In this document: positions 26,396 to 35,677 of the stretch, one piece after another | Layout: every line of letters starts with the position of its first letter | Position numbering within the stretch: position 1 is the stretch's first letter | Position numbers and translations under genes: made by a program | Source: Alcanivoracaceae bacterium | GTDB taxonomy: Bacteria; Pseudomonadota; Gammaproteobacteria; Pseudomonadales; Alcanivoracaceae | Assembly (NCBI GenBank): GCA_023146255.1 | Contig: JAGLCJ010000010.1 | Location: forward strand, 79,653-143,652 | Length of the DNA stretch: 64,000 nucleotides | Direction: 5' to 3' | The notes under the pieces: generated by a model | The model's input: the letters and a program-made list of their open reading frames with translations, nothing else | Told to the model about the DNA's origin: nothing | The model's database searches: none

Positions 26396-26995
26396 TCAAC
26401 CTGCGATCAGCTGCTTCTGACGCAAATAGCTCAACACCATCTCAACACATTCTTCAACACTGTGCTGATCGGTGCGGATGTGCAGCTCCGGATTTTCCGG
26501 CGCTTCGTAGGGAGCACTGATACCGGTGAACTCGGGAATCTGACCGGCACGGGCTTTTTTATACAGCCCCTTGGGGTCACGCTCTTCACAGGAGTCCAGC
26601 GACGCGTCGGCAAACACCTCAATGAAGTCATCGCTGCCGGCCAGATCACGGGCCAGCTGACGGTCTTCACGATACGGCGAGATAAACGCCGTCAGGGTAA
26701 TGACCCCGGCCTCACGAAACAGCTTGGCGATTTCCGCAATGCGACGGATGTTCTCTTTGCGATCTTCCGGCGAAAAACTCAGATTGTTATTGATGCCACT
26801 GCGAATGTTGTCGCCATCGAGAATGTAGGTCAGGTTGCCCAATTTGTGCAGGGCCTCTTCCACCGCCACCGCCAGGGTCGACTTGCCGGCGCCGGACAGA
26901 CCGGTGAACCACAGGGTCACACCACGCTGGCCGAGAAGGCGCTCACGGTGCTCGCGCTTGACCACGCCTTCGTGCGGATAGATATGCTTTGCCAT
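26396..26995 (-). CDS. cysC: Adenylylsulfate (APS) kinase
   Basis: 199 residues. Phosphorylates APS at the 3' position to make PAPS. P-loop LWFTGLSGAGKSTLAVAVE (residues ~28-46), then ILDGDNIRSGINNNL, FSPEDRKENIRRIAEIAKL and ITLTAFISPYREDR, all typical of CysC. It stands alone, without cysD/cysN (ATP sulfurylase) next to it. The nearby TPR-sulfotransferase would consume PAPS, so the pair may be linked, although cysC could equally serve assimilation. It lies 18 bp upstream of nothing on its own strand; trkH ends upstream. Confidence 0.95.
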   Translation of the reverse strand: MAKHIYPHEGVVKREHRERLLGQRGVTLWFTGLSGAGKSTLAVAVEEALHKLGNLTYILDGDNIRSGINNNLSFSPEDRKENIRRIAEIAKLFREAGVITLTAFISPYREDRQLARDLAGSDDFIEVFADASLDSCEERDPKGLYKKARAGQIPEFTGISAPYEAPENPELHIRTDQHSVEECVEMVLSYLRQKQLIAG

Positions 26996-27013
26996 GTCGA
27001 TATTTCCTCAGAA

Positions 27014-28462
27014 TTACTGGCGCCAGAACACCGGAGTGAACAGCACCAGAATAGTAAAAATCTCCAGACGCCCAAGCAGCATGGCGAAGCACATCAGCCA
27101 TTTGGACACATCAGGAATGTGGCCAAAGCCGCTCGCCACACCACCAATGCCAACCCCCAATGTGTTCAATGAAGCTGCCACTGCCGAAAAGGCCGTCACC
27201 AGATCCATCCCGGTCGCCATCATGGCCAGAGTCAGAAGGACGGATATGGTAACGAAAACGCCGATAAAACCCCAGACTGCCTGCAACACCTGATCATTAA
27301 CAGTTTTGCGGCCGAAGCGCAGCGCAAAAATACCATGCGGATAAACCAGCCGACGCAACTCGCGCAGGCTTTGATGCAGCATCAAAGCCGCCCGAACAAC
27401 CTTCATCCCGGCCGTCGTCGAACCGGCACAACCGCCAATGAAGGATGTGAACACCAGCAGCACCATGATGGTCATTGGCCAGGTGCCAGCGGCGTTGGTG
27501 CTGGTAAGGCCAGTGCTGGTGCCGAATGATGCCACCTGAAACGCGGCATGGCGCAATGTTTCTCCGGGAGCATCATAGGTGCCAGAGACCCATAGCACCG
27601 CACTGACCAGCACGAAGTAACAGAACATCAAGCCGGTATAGAAACGGAACTCCGGATCACGGAAAAAGGTGCGAATGGAGCCACGGCGCAGTGCTGCGAA
27701 CATCAAGGCAAAACTGGCACCAGAGAGAAACATGAAGAATGCGGCCACCCAATCCAGCGCGGCACTATTGTATGCCGCCATACTGGCATCGCGGGTAGAA
27801 AAGCCTCCCGTCGAAACTGTACTGAAGCTGTGGCAAATGGCATCAAAAATGCTCATGCCTGCCAACCAGTACCCGGTGGCGCAGGCCACGGTCACGGTCA
27901 AGTAGACATACCAGAGCGCTTTCGCCGTTTCGGCGATTCTCGGTGTCAGCTTGGCTTCCTTCATAGGCCCGGGAATCTCGGCCTTGTACAACTGCATCCC
28001 GCCAACGCCCAGCATCGGCAGAATAGCCACTGCAAGTACAACGACACCCATGCCGCCTAGCCACTGCAACTGCTGCCGGTAATAAAGCAGGGAGGGCGCC
28101 ATAAAATCCAGGCCCGACAACACACTGGCCCCGGTGGTGGTCAATCCGGACATGGATTCAAACACCGCATCCGTCGGCGAGATCTTCAGGATCAGCAGAA
28201 ACGGCAACGCCCCTATCAACCCCAGTACCGTCCAGAACAACGTGACCACCAGAAAGCCATCGCGTACTCCCAGTTCGTCGCGCGCGCGAAAAAACATCAT
28301 CCACAGGGTCAGGCCAATGGCGAAGGTGATAGCAAAGGCGGTAAGGAACGGCAGCTGCAAACCATCTTCATACAGCCATGCCACCAGCACAGGCGGCAGC
28401 ATGGTGATGCTGAACACCATCAGTAACATGCCGAGAATCTTGATGATCAGCGCAAGATGCAT
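27014..28462 (-). CDS. trkH: Trk potassium transporter membrane subunit
   Basis: 482 residues, polytopic. Contains the pore-loop signatures of the Trk/Ktr superfamily: SMSGLTTTGASVLSGLD, then ICHSFSTVSTGGFSTRD and IGGCAGSTTAGMKVVR, each including a selectivity-filter Gly. Takes up K+ with TrkA bound on the cytoplasmic face. trkA is directly upstream with a 1-bp gap, and rsmB, fmt and def precede it, as in Pseudomonas, where trkH itself is usually elsewhere. Confidence 0.95.
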   Translation of the reverse strand: MHLALIIKILGMLLMVFSITMLPPVLVAWLYEDGLQLPFLTAFAITFAIGLTLWMMFFRARDELGVRDGFLVVTLFWTVLGLIGALPFLLILKISPTDAVFESMSGLTTTGASVLSGLDFMAPSLLYYRQQLQWLGGMGVVVLAVAILPMLGVGGMQLYKAEIPGPMKEAKLTPRIAETAKALWYVYLTVTVACATGYWLAGMSIFDAICHSFSTVSTGGFSTRDASMAAYNSAALDWVAAFFMFLSGASFALMFAALRRGSIRTFFRDPEFRFYTGLMFCYFVLVSAVLWVSGTYDAPGETLRHAAFQVASFGTSTGLTSTNAAGTWPMTIMVLLVFTSFIGGCAGSTTAGMKVVRAALMLHQSLRELRRLVYPHGIFALRFGRKTVNDQVLQAVWGFIGVFVTISVLLTLAMMATGMDLVTAFSAVAASLNTLGVGIGGVASGFGHIPDVSKWLMCFAMLLGRLEIFTILVLFTPVFWRQ

Positions 28463-28463
28463 A

Positions 28464-29837
28464 TCAGAAGAAGGTAAACCCGACCTGGAACAGTTTCTCG
28501 ACGTCGCGGATGCGACGGCGGTCCATCACGAACAGAATGACGTGGTCATCGGCCTCAATGACAATATGGTCGTGGGCAATCAACACCTTTTCAGCGCGGA
28601 CGATGGCGCCGATGGTGGTGCCTTCCGGCAGGTCAATGTCCTCAATGCGCTTGCCGACCACTTTCGAGCTGCGCGCATCGCCATGGGCGACCGCCTCAAT
28701 GGCCTCGGCCGCACCGCGGCGCAGGGAGTAAACGTTAACGATGTCGCCACGGCGAACATGGGTAAGCAGGCTGCCAATGGTGGCCTGCTGCGGAGAAATG
28801 GCGATATCAATGTCGTGACCCTGAACCAGATCCACGTAGGCCGGGTTGCTGATCAGGGTCATGACCTTGCGCGCGCCAAGCCGCTTGGCCAGCAGCGATG
28901 CCATGATGTTGGCTTCGTCATCGTTGGTCAGCGCACAGAACACATCGGCGCTTTCAATATTGGCTTTTACCAGCCGGTCGCGATCGGTGCCGGTGCCATG
29001 CATCACCACGGTGTGCTGAAGCTGCTCGGCCAGAACCTGACAGCGATCTTCATTGCGTTCGATGATCTTGACGTTGTAACGGCTCTCGATGCTTTTCGCG
29101 AGCCGGAAACCGATATTGCCACCACCGGCAATAATCACGCGCTTGTAGTTGTGTTCGAGCCGGCGCATCTCGCTCATCACCGCACGAATATCGTTGCGCG
29201 CGGCGATAAAAAACACCTCGTCGTCAGCTTCGATCACGGTATTGCCTTCCGGCAGGATCGGCCGGTTGCGACGGAAAATTGCCGCCACCCGAGTGTCGAC
29301 GTTAGGCATATGCTTGCGCAGCTGGCGAATTGCGTTCCCCACCAGCGGGCCGCCGTGATAGGCGCGCACCGCTACCAGCTGCACCCGGCCGCCGGCAAAG
29401 TTCACCACCTGCAGAGCACCCGGATGTTCAATCAATCGCTTGATGTAATCGGTGACCACCTGCTCGGGACTGATGATCACATCAATCGGCAAGGCGTCGT
29501 TGCCAAACAGCTTTTCTTTCTGCGAGTAGGCGGCGGCGCGAATGCGGGCAATCTTGGTTGGCGTGCGAAACAGTGAGTAGGCCACCTGACAGGCAACCAT
29601 GTTGACTTCGTCACTGTTGGTCACCGCAATCAGCATGTCGGCGTCTTCGGCGCCGGCTTGCCGGAGCACCGCCGGATAGGAACCGCGACCGGTGACGGTG
29701 CCGATATCAAGCCGTTCGGCCAGCTCGGCAAGGCGGGCGCCGTCAGTATCGATAACAGTGATGTCGTTCTGTTCGCCGGCGAGATTTTCAGCGAGGGTGC
29801 CGCCAACCTGACCTGCACCGAGAATGATGATTTTCAT
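28464..29837 (-). CDS. trkA: Trk system regulatory subunit, NAD-binding
   Basis: 457 residues with two tandem RCK units. The first begins MKIIILGAGQVGGTLAENL with a GxGxxG NAD fold and ends in a TrkA-C domain (~140-220); the second opens VIIAGGGNIGFRLAKSIE near residue 232, followed by its own TrkA-C domain (~370-455). It gates TrkH in response to nucleotides. Located between rsmB and trkH in a minus-strand operon. Confidence 0.96.
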   Translation of the reverse strand: MKIIILGAGQVGGTLAENLAGEQNDITVIDTDGARLAELAERLDIGTVTGRGSYPAVLRQAGAEDADMLIAVTNSDEVNMVACQVAYSLFRTPTKIARIRAAAYSQKEKLFGNDALPIDVIISPEQVVTDYIKRLIEHPGALQVVNFAGGRVQLVAVRAYHGGPLVGNAIRQLRKHMPNVDTRVAAIFRRNRPILPEGNTVIEADDEVFFIAARNDIRAVMSEMRRLEHNYKRVIIAGGGNIGFRLAKSIESRYNVKIIERNEDRCQVLAEQLQHTVVMHGTGTDRDRLVKANIESADVFCALTNDDEANIMASLLAKRLGARKVMTLISNPAYVDLVQGHDIDIAISPQQATIGSLLTHVRRGDIVNVYSLRRGAAEAIEAVAHGDARSSKVVGKRIEDIDLPEGTTIGAIVRAEKVLIAHDHIVIEADDHVILFVMDRRRIRDVEKLFQVGFTFF

Positions 29838-29861
29838 GCCGGACTCCGACGCATGCTGCTA

Positions 29862-31151
29862 TCAACCGGCTTTGCGCAGGCGGGCAAAAAAGAATCCGTC
29901 AGGGCCATCCGCCACCGGCAACAGCTGGCAGCCGTGGGAGGTGATAACCGAGCGGGCCTCAACGGGCGTATCTTCGCGGGCATCCCCGTGCCTTGCCAGG
30001 AAGGCTTGCACCTGCCCGGCGTTTTCTTCCGGAAGTATCGAACAGGTGGCGTAAACCAACATGCCACCCGGCCTGACAAGCGGCCATATTGCATCCAGTA
30101 TGCGGGCCTGTAAACCACACAGGGTGGCGATATCGCTATCGCGGCGATGCCATTTCAGATCCGGCTGGCGGCGCAGGATGCCAGTGGCGGAGCAGGGCGC
30201 ATCAAGCAGCACCGCATCAAACAGCTGGCGGTCCCACCAATTGCCCGGCTCGGCCGCATCGCCAACAACCAGCGTGGCGTTACGACGCAGCCGGTCCAGA
30301 TTGTCGCGAACCCGCTTGAGTCGCTTGGCGTCTATATCCAGTGCCAGCAGCTCCGCGTCGGGAAAATATTCCGCCAGCTGACCGGTCTTGCCGCCGGGCG
30401 CCGCGCAGGCATCCAGAATTCGTCCACCGGCGGGCACTTCTATAAGGAGCGCGGGCAGCTGAGCCGCCTCGTCCTGCACCGACAGGGCGCCATCCTTGAA
30501 CCCCGGCAGCATCTGCACCGGACGCGGCGGACTCAGGTAGGCCGCCTGCGGTGACAGCTGGCCGCGCCGCACCTCAAGACCATCCTCGATCAGTGCTGCT
30601 TCGATAGACGGATCGCTCAAACGCAAGGTGAAAGGCGGCGGCAATAATGCAGCTTCGGCTATATCGTTGGCCTGCTCGGGCCAGGCCTGATCAAACCGCT
30701 GCCAGAGCCAGTCCGGCAGCGAGCAGCGCAGGGGCACATCAAGATGGCGGCTGATCTGCTCGGCATTGACCTTGCTGGCCTTGCGCAACAGGGCATTGCA
30801 GAGCCCGGCTGCCCAGGGCGCGTTAAGCGCCCGGCAGACATCTGGCCAGGCGTTGACCACGGCGTGCTGCGGCCGCTCGCTGAACCACAGCTCATGCAAA
30901 CCGCACAGTAGCGCCAGTCGCACCGCTCTGGCGGAGCTCTTCAGCGGTTTGTCCATCTGCTGGCCGAGCCAGTGATCAAGCAGACGGTAATGACGGCAGA
31001 CACCAAACAGCAGATCCGCCAGCAGGCCGCGCTCGGCGGCCAGCAACACCGGTTGCTCGGCCAGCACCTCGCGCAGACTTTTGCCGCCGCCGTCCGCCGG
31101 CAACACTTTCATCAGGGAACGCACGGCCAGCAAACGAACATTATCGGCCAT
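29862..31151 (-). CDS. rsmB: 16S rRNA (cytosine-967-C5)-methyltransferase
   Basis: 429 residues. N-terminal NusB-like domain (residues ~1-135; YRLLDHWLGQQMDKPLKS), then the SAM-dependent methyltransferase core: ILDACAAPGGKTGQLAEYF, VLLDAPCSATGILRRQPDLKW with the first catalytic Cys, and LVYATCSILPEENAGQV with the second. Methylates C967 of 16S rRNA. Its ATG overlaps the fmt stop by one base (TGATG), so the two are translationally coupled. Confidence 0.96.
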   Translation of the reverse strand: MADNVRLLAVRSLMKVLPADGGGKSLREVLAEQPVLLAAERGLLADLLFGVCRHYRLLDHWLGQQMDKPLKSSARAVRLALLCGLHELWFSERPQHAVVNAWPDVCRALNAPWAAGLCNALLRKASKVNAEQISRHLDVPLRCSLPDWLWQRFDQAWPEQANDIAEAALLPPPFTLRLSDPSIEAALIEDGLEVRRGQLSPQAAYLSPPRPVQMLPGFKDGALSVQDEAAQLPALLIEVPAGGRILDACAAPGGKTGQLAEYFPDAELLALDIDAKRLKRVRDNLDRLRRNATLVVGDAAEPGNWWDRQLFDAVLLDAPCSATGILRRQPDLKWHRRDSDIATLCGLQARILDAIWPLVRPGGMLVYATCSILPEENAGQVQAFLARHGDAREDTPVEARSVITSHGCQLLPVADGPDGFFFARLRKAG

Positions 31152-32077
31152 CAGAGTTTCTGCCCGGTCTGGAAAAGATCGCTGCGACCTCGCAACAGGT
31201 CTGCCACGGGCAGGGCCTTTTTGCCGGGCAACTGGATATCGGTCAGCAGCAGGCTGCCCTCAGCGCAGGCCACTTCAATACCGCGTGGCGATACCGACAA
31301 CACTTCGCCGGGCCGGCCGTGGCCGGCCGCCGCCTGCGCCGCCCAGACCCGCATCGGCCCCTCCGGCCGGGTTACCCAGCTGACTGGCCAGGGATTGAAA
31401 GCACGGACCTCGCGAGCGAGCTGGACCGCCGGCTTCGACCAGTCCAGCTCAGCCTCTTCCTTGGTCAGCTTGTGGGCGTAAGTGACCCCTTGCTCCGGCT
31501 GGACTTTCGCCTGTTTTTGGAGGCTTTCAAGGTTTGCGAGTGCTTGCACCAACGCCTCAGCACCGAGCCCGGCAAGGCGATCATGGAGGCTGCCGCCGGT
31601 ATCTTCCGGGTTGATCGGCGTGCGCACTTCCAGCAATACCGGCCCGGTATCCAGGCCGGCCTCCATCTGCATGATGCCAACCCCGGTTTCCGTGTCGCCG
31701 GCGGCGATGGCCCGCTGGATCGGCGCCGCGCCGCGCCAGCGTGGCAGCAGCGAGCCATGCACATTGATGCAGCCGAGTCTCGGCATGGCCAGCACCGCCT
31801 TCGGGATAATCAGGCCGTAGGCCACTACCACCATCACGTCCGCCGACAATGCCGCCAGCTCGGCACGAATCTCCTCTCCCTTGAGATTCTCGGGCTGCAA
31901 TACCGGGATGCCATGCTGCAGCGCCAGCTGCTTGACCGGGCTCGGCTGCAGGGCGCGGCCACGACCGGCCGGGCGATCCGGCTGGGTCAGCACGGCGATC
32001 ACCTGATGAGGGGAAGCAAGCAACGCCGCCAGACTCTCGGCGGCGAATTCCGGCGTACCGGCAAAGATTATGCGCAA
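31151..32077 (-). CDS. fmt: Methionyl-tRNA formyltransferase
   Basis: 308 residues. Formylates initiator Met-tRNA with 10-formyl-THF. N-terminal core begins RIIFAGTPEFAAESL; the catalytic region has INVHGSLLPRWRGAAPIQRA (Asn-His) and GIMQMEAGLDTGPVL; a C-terminal OB-like domain follows. The family start fits TTG at 32077, because RIIFAGTP is normally within the first ten residues; the longer open frame to 32158 adds 27 unrelated residues. An ATG is absent nearby. Lies between def and rsmB. Confidence 0.94.
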   Translation of the reverse strand: MRIIFAGTPEFAAESLAALLASPHQVIAVLTQPDRPAGRGRALQPSPVKQLALQHGIPVLQPENLKGEEIRAELAALSADVMVVVAYGLIIPKAVLAMPRLGCINVHGSLLPRWRGAAPIQRAIAAGDTETGVGIMQMEAGLDTGPVLLEVRTPINPEDTGGSLHDRLAGLGAEALVQALANLESLQKQAKVQPEQGVTYAHKLTKEEAELDWSKPAVQLAREVRAFNPWPVSWVTRPEGPMRVWAAQAAAGHGRPGEVLSVSPRGIEVACAEGSLLLTDIQLPGKKALPVADLLRGRSDLFQTGQKL

Positions 32078-32111
32078 CGGACTGGCCTCGCGGGCTGAAT
32101 AACAGGATGGG

Positions 32112-32615
32112 TCAGGCGTGACGCTGGACCTTTTCCAGCTTCTTGCGGATGCGCTCACGCTTCAGCCGCGACACATGATCAACGAACAGCTTGCCCTCGA
32201 GATGGTCAATTTCGTGCTGCAGGCACACCGACAGCAGGCCATCAGCCTCCATCTCGAACGGCTTGCCATCGCGATCCAGCGCCTTGACCAGAATCCGGTC
32301 CGGCCGCTCGACCAGCTCGTGGAAGCCGGGGACCGACAGGCAGCCCTCTTCGTACGGCTTGGTGTCACTGCCAACTGGCGTGATCTGCGGGTTGATAAAC
32401 ACCATCGGCTGGTCGCCCTGTTCGGAAACATCCAGCACTAACAGACGCTTATGCACGTTGACCTGAGTCGCCGCCAGACCAATCCCGGGGGCGGCGTACA
32501 TGGTTTCGAACATGTCATCGATCAGTTTGCGCAGTGCGTCATCCACCTGTTCCACCGGCTTTGCTACGGTGCGCAGGCGGGGATCCGGAAATTCGAGTAT
32601 CTCAAGTAAAGCCAT
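32112..32615 (-). CDS. def: Peptide deformylase
   Basis: 167 residues. Removes the formyl group from nascent peptides; partner of fmt, 34 bp downstream. The three family motifs are present: GIGLAATQ (residues ~45-52), EGCLS with the metal-ligand Cys, and QHEIDHLEG with the two His ligands and the catalytic Glu. Divergent from the lysM gene, with 158 bp between. Confidence 0.97.
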   Translation of the reverse strand: MALLEILEFPDPRLRTVAKPVEQVDDALRKLIDDMFETMYAAPGIGLAATQVNVHKRLLVLDVSEQGDQPMVFINPQITPVGSDTKPYEEGCLSVPGFHELVERPDRILVKALDRDGKPFEMEADGLLSVCLQHEIDHLEGKLFVDHVSRLKRERIRKKLEKVQRHA

Positions 32616-32652
32616 GGGTCCGGTCCTGAAGTTGCGACAGCACTCTAAATAT

Positions 32653-32681
32653 GGTTGCTAACGCTATGATCACGTTGCTAA
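32653..32681. promoter_or_regulatory. Repeated GTTGCTAA in the def/lysM divergent promoter region
   Basis: GTTGCTAA occurs at 32654-32661 and 32674-32681, exactly 20 bp apart (about two helical turns). It could be a paired regulator site; no regulator is suggested. Confidence 0.3.
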
Positions 32682-32773
32682 TATCGGGTCCAAACACCAC
32701 CTGAATCGGGCTGATTTGCCACCCGGTTCAAGGTACTTGGGACCACGCCAATAATGATAAAAGGAATCCGGTA

Positions 32774-33889
32774 ATGATGAAATCGCTCCTGCGCGCCGTG
32801 TCCGCCGGACTGCTGGTGACGGTTGCGGGTCTCGGTGCCCTTCAGGCCTCGGCGGATGTCACCCTCAAGAACGGACACCCGCAAGTCTACTACGTCAAGC
32901 AGGGCGATACCCTCTGGGATATCTCCAGTCAGTTTCTCGACAGCCCCTGGCAGTGGCCGGAGCTGTGGCACGTCAACGAGGAAATCGACAACCCGCACCT
33001 GATTTACCCGGGCGATGTGATCAAGCTGGTCTATGTGGATGGCCGACCGCAGCTGCAGGTCGAGCGCGGCGGCGCAGCCGGTGCGCCGAAGGAAACCGTC
33101 AAGATGATGGCCGATGGTTCGTTGGTGAAACTGTCGCCGGAAGTGCGCGTACTGCCACTCGATGCGGCCATCCCGACCATTCCGGTCAGCAGCATCCAGA
33201 CTTTCCTGCGGGATGCACTGGTTGTCACCAAGGATGAAGTCGCTCGGGCACCGTATGTTATCGCCGGCGCCGACCGTCGCGTGGTGTACGCTCAGGGCGA
33301 CACCGTGTACGCACTTGACCCGGTAAACAAGTGGGCCGAGCTGATCCAGTCCTACGGGGTGTTCCGTGTCGGCCATCGCTATGTCGATCCGGAAACCAAG
33401 GAGATTCTCGGCATTGAAGCACTCAAGATTGGCATGGTTCGCACCACCGATCGTGACGGTGAAATGGGCACCTTCCGGGTGGTCGAGACTCAGGAAGACA
33501 TTCGTCCGGAAGACCGTCTGTTTACCAGCCGCGAAGGCCGGATGCAGTCAATCTTCTATCCGGCCGCACCGGACACCGTTATTCAGGCCCGCATCATCCG
33601 TTTCTTCGATCGCCTGCACAGCGTCGCTCGCAATGATGTCGTGGTGCTGAACAAAGGCAGCCGCGATGGACTGCGCGACGGCCATGTTCTGGAAGTGATG
33701 CAGGACGGCGAAGTCATCAAGGATCCGCTGCGCAAGGGCACGGTTAAACTGCCAAGCGTGAAGGCCGGTACGCTGGTGCTGTTCCGGGTGTTCGAGAAAG
33801 TTTCCTATGGCCTGATTGTGCAGGCGACACTGCCCATCCGTATGAACGACCTGGCCACCAATCCCACCGGCAGCATGCCGGAGATGTAA
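32774..33889 (+). CDS. LysM-domain secreted protein
   Basis: 371 residues; signal peptide of ~27 residues (LRAVSAGLLVTVAGLGALQA). A LysM domain follows directly (residues ~36-85; YYVKQGDTLWDISSQFL ... LIYPGDVIKLV), which binds peptidoglycan. The remaining ~280 residues match the long C-terminal region common to the Pseudomonas PA0020-type protein next to dprA, of unknown role. An ATG 3 bp further is an alternative start. A terminator follows, so dprA has separate expression or is read through. Confidence 0.9.
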   Translation: MMKSLLRAVSAGLLVTVAGLGALQASADVTLKNGHPQVYYVKQGDTLWDISSQFLDSPWQWPELWHVNEEIDNPHLIYPGDVIKLVYVDGRPQLQVERGGAAGAPKETVKMMADGSLVKLSPEVRVLPLDAAIPTIPVSSIQTFLRDALVVTKDEVARAPYVIAGADRRVVYAQGDTVYALDPVNKWAELIQSYGVFRVGHRYVDPETKEILGIEALKIGMVRTTDRDGEMGTFRVVETQEDIRPEDRLFTSREGRMQSIFYPAAPDTVIQARIIRFFDRLHSVARNDVVVLNKGSRDGLRDGHVLEVMQDGEVIKDPLRKGTVKLPSVKAGTLVLFRVFEKVSYGLIVQATLPIRMNDLATNPTGSMPEM

Positions 33890-33912
33890 TCCATCGGCCA
33901 TTTGCTCCAGAA

Positions 33913-33943
33913 AAACCCGGTGCTAGCCTCACCGGGTTTTTTT
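33913..33943 (+). terminator. Intrinsic terminator after the lysM gene
   Basis: ACCCGGTG (33915-33922) and CACCGGGT (33930-33937), 7-base loop, followed by seven T. Confidence 0.9.
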
Positions 33944-33960
33944 ATGCCCGGAATCTTCGC

Positions 33961-35046
33961 ATGGATCGCGAAATACTGACGCTCAGCACCTGCCTCGCCT
34001 GTGGCGGTAACAGCTCAGAGTTGCAGCGCTGGCTGGCAGAGCCTTTTGCCTGTGCCAGGGATCTGCTCAGCCCGGCACGCCAACGGCGCGCCCGCATCCG
34101 GTCAGCCTCCGCCAGCGCGCTGCAAGAAATCCTCAACTCCGGCGAAGGCGAGCGTCGACTGCAGCAGTTGCGAATGGATGGCTGGCAAATGCTGGAGGCT
34201 GGCGACAATGCCTGGCCGGATCTGCTTCGGCAGATTGACGACGCTCCGGCACTGCTGTTTGTACATGGCGACCCCGCGCTGCTCTCGCGCCCGCAACTGG
34301 CCATGGTCGGCGCCAGGCATGCTTCTACAGAAGGGCTCGACAATGCCCGCCGCTTTGCCCGGACGCTGGCCAACGCAGGATTCACCATTACCAGCGGTCT
34401 CGCTTTGGGGATTGATCGCGCGGCCCATGAGGGCGCGCTGCAGGGCGGCACAACACTGGCCGTGCTCGGTCATGGACCCGGGCCCTGTTATCCGCCACGC
34501 AATCAGGCGCTGGCACAGCAGATCATTAATAAAGGTGGCGCCCTGATCACAGAGTTTCCGCCCGGCCTGCCACCGCGGCCGCAATTTTTCCCGCAACGCA
34601 ATCGGCTGATCAGTGGCCTGTCACTGGCCACCATCGTCGTTGAAGCGGCGGAACGCTCCGGTTCGCTGATTACCGCCCGACTCGCCGCGGCACAGGGGCG
34701 CGAGGTCTTTGCCATCCCCGGCTCAATCCATAATCCGCTTAGCAAGGGCTGCCACCGGCTGCTACGGGACGGCGCCAACTGGCTCGAATCGGTGGCAGAT
34801 TTGCTGGCGGTGTTCGGCTGCCTCACGCATGTCGCCGAAAGCACGCTGGCAACAGCGGCCGGCGCCGCGCATCCACTGCTTCAGTATTTTGTCAGCGGAC
34901 CGAACAGCATCGACCAGCTGCAGCTGCGCAGCGCCATCAACATCAGCGAGCTGTCACGTCTGCTGTCGGATCTGGAACTCAGCGGCGATATCCGTCGTGT
35001 GCCCGGGGGCTATGCCCGCTGCCACGATCAGCAAGAACTTTCCTGA
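33961..35046 (+). CDS. dprA: DNA-processing protein A (natural transformation)
   Basis: 361 residues. DprA loads RecA on incoming single-stranded DNA. The Rossmann-like core shows LAMVGARHASTEGLDNARRF, ITSGLALGIDRAAHEGAL, TLAVLGHGPGPCYPPRN and FPQRNRLISGLS, then VVEAAERSGSLITARLAAAQGREVFAIPG. A winged-helix C-terminal part (residues ~300-355) is present. Its presence suggests some capacity for transformation. GHGPGPCYPP replaces the more usual GxGxDxxYP, a mild deviation. Confidence 0.95.
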   Translation: MDREILTLSTCLACGGNSSELQRWLAEPFACARDLLSPARQRRARIRSASASALQEILNSGEGERRLQQLRMDGWQMLEAGDNAWPDLLRQIDDAPALLFVHGDPALLSRPQLAMVGARHASTEGLDNARRFARTLANAGFTITSGLALGIDRAAHEGALQGGTTLAVLGHGPGPCYPPRNQALAQQIINKGGALITEFPPGLPPRPQFFPQRNRLISGLSLATIVVEAAERSGSLITARLAAAQGREVFAIPGSIHNPLSKGCHRLLRDGANWLESVADLLAVFGCLTHVAESTLATAAGAAHPLLQYFVSGPNSIDQLQLRSAINISELSRLLSDLELSGDIRRVPGGYARCHDQQELS

Positions 35047-35121
35047 ACGGCAGTCAGTCACAGTGGCCTGTTTCGGCTACACTTCGCTGAGTTTGTCTGG
35101 CGTCAGAACAGGATTGTTGCC

Positions 35122-35670
35122 ATGTGGATGCATCTTCATCAGGCCGCCCGCGTATTGCAGCAGGGCGGTGTTGTCGCTTATCCGACCGAAGCGGTTTATG
35201 GCCTCGGTTGCGACCCGCTCAACGAAACGGCTGTCATGCGCCTGCTGGAGATCAAATCAAGGCCGGTGAGCAAGGGCCTGATCCTGCTCGGTGCCGATCT
35301 GGATCAGTTGGCGCCTTTTGTTGAACTGACAGAGCAACAGCAACAGCAACTGCGTGAACACTGGCCCCTGGCAACCACTTATCTTGTTCATGCCAGCGCA
35401 CTGACCCCGGCATGGATTCGCGGCAATCATGATAAAGTGGCGGTCCGCGTCAGCCAGCATCCGGTCGCCACCGAGCTTTGCCGGCTCGCCGGCATGCCGA
35501 TCGTATCCACCAGCGCCAACTACGCCGGCGACCCGGCCTGTCGCAACGCGTTTCAGGTAACCCGGCAACTGGGTGCGGATCTGGATTTCATTGTCACGGG
35601 TCAATGCGACCGCGCCGCGCGGCCGTCTACTATCATCGATCTTGAAAGCGGGGCCGTTTTGCGGCAATGA
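35122..35670 (+). CDS. tsaC: Threonylcarbamoyl-AMP synthase
   Basis: 182 residues of the Sua5/YrdC/TsaC family. Makes threonylcarbamoyl-AMP from Thr, bicarbonate and ATP for the t6A37 tRNA modification. N-terminal VVAYPTEAVYGLGCDP and the KSRPVSKGLILLG basic patch are diagnostic; IVSTSANYAGDPACR lies near the end, followed by RPSTIIDLESG. Short (TsaC) form without the Sua5 extension. In Pseudomonas a qor gene lies between it and hemF; here hemF follows directly. Confidence 0.95.
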   Translation: MWMHLHQAARVLQQGGVVAYPTEAVYGLGCDPLNETAVMRLLEIKSRPVSKGLILLGADLDQLAPFVELTEQQQQQLREHWPLATTYLVHASALTPAWIRGNHDKVAVRVSQHPVATELCRLAGMPIVSTSANYAGDPACRNAFQVTRQLGADLDFIVTGQCDRAARPSTIIDLESGAVLRQ

Positions 35671-35677
35671 GGTTTCA

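Noticed and set aside
26339..27172. 277-codon open frame on the plus strand
   Set aside because: Antisense to cysC, which has clear kinase motifs; no family features.
28134..29576. 480-codon plus-strand open frame
   Set aside because: Antisense to trkA and part of trkH; codon-structure by-product of GC-rich DNA.
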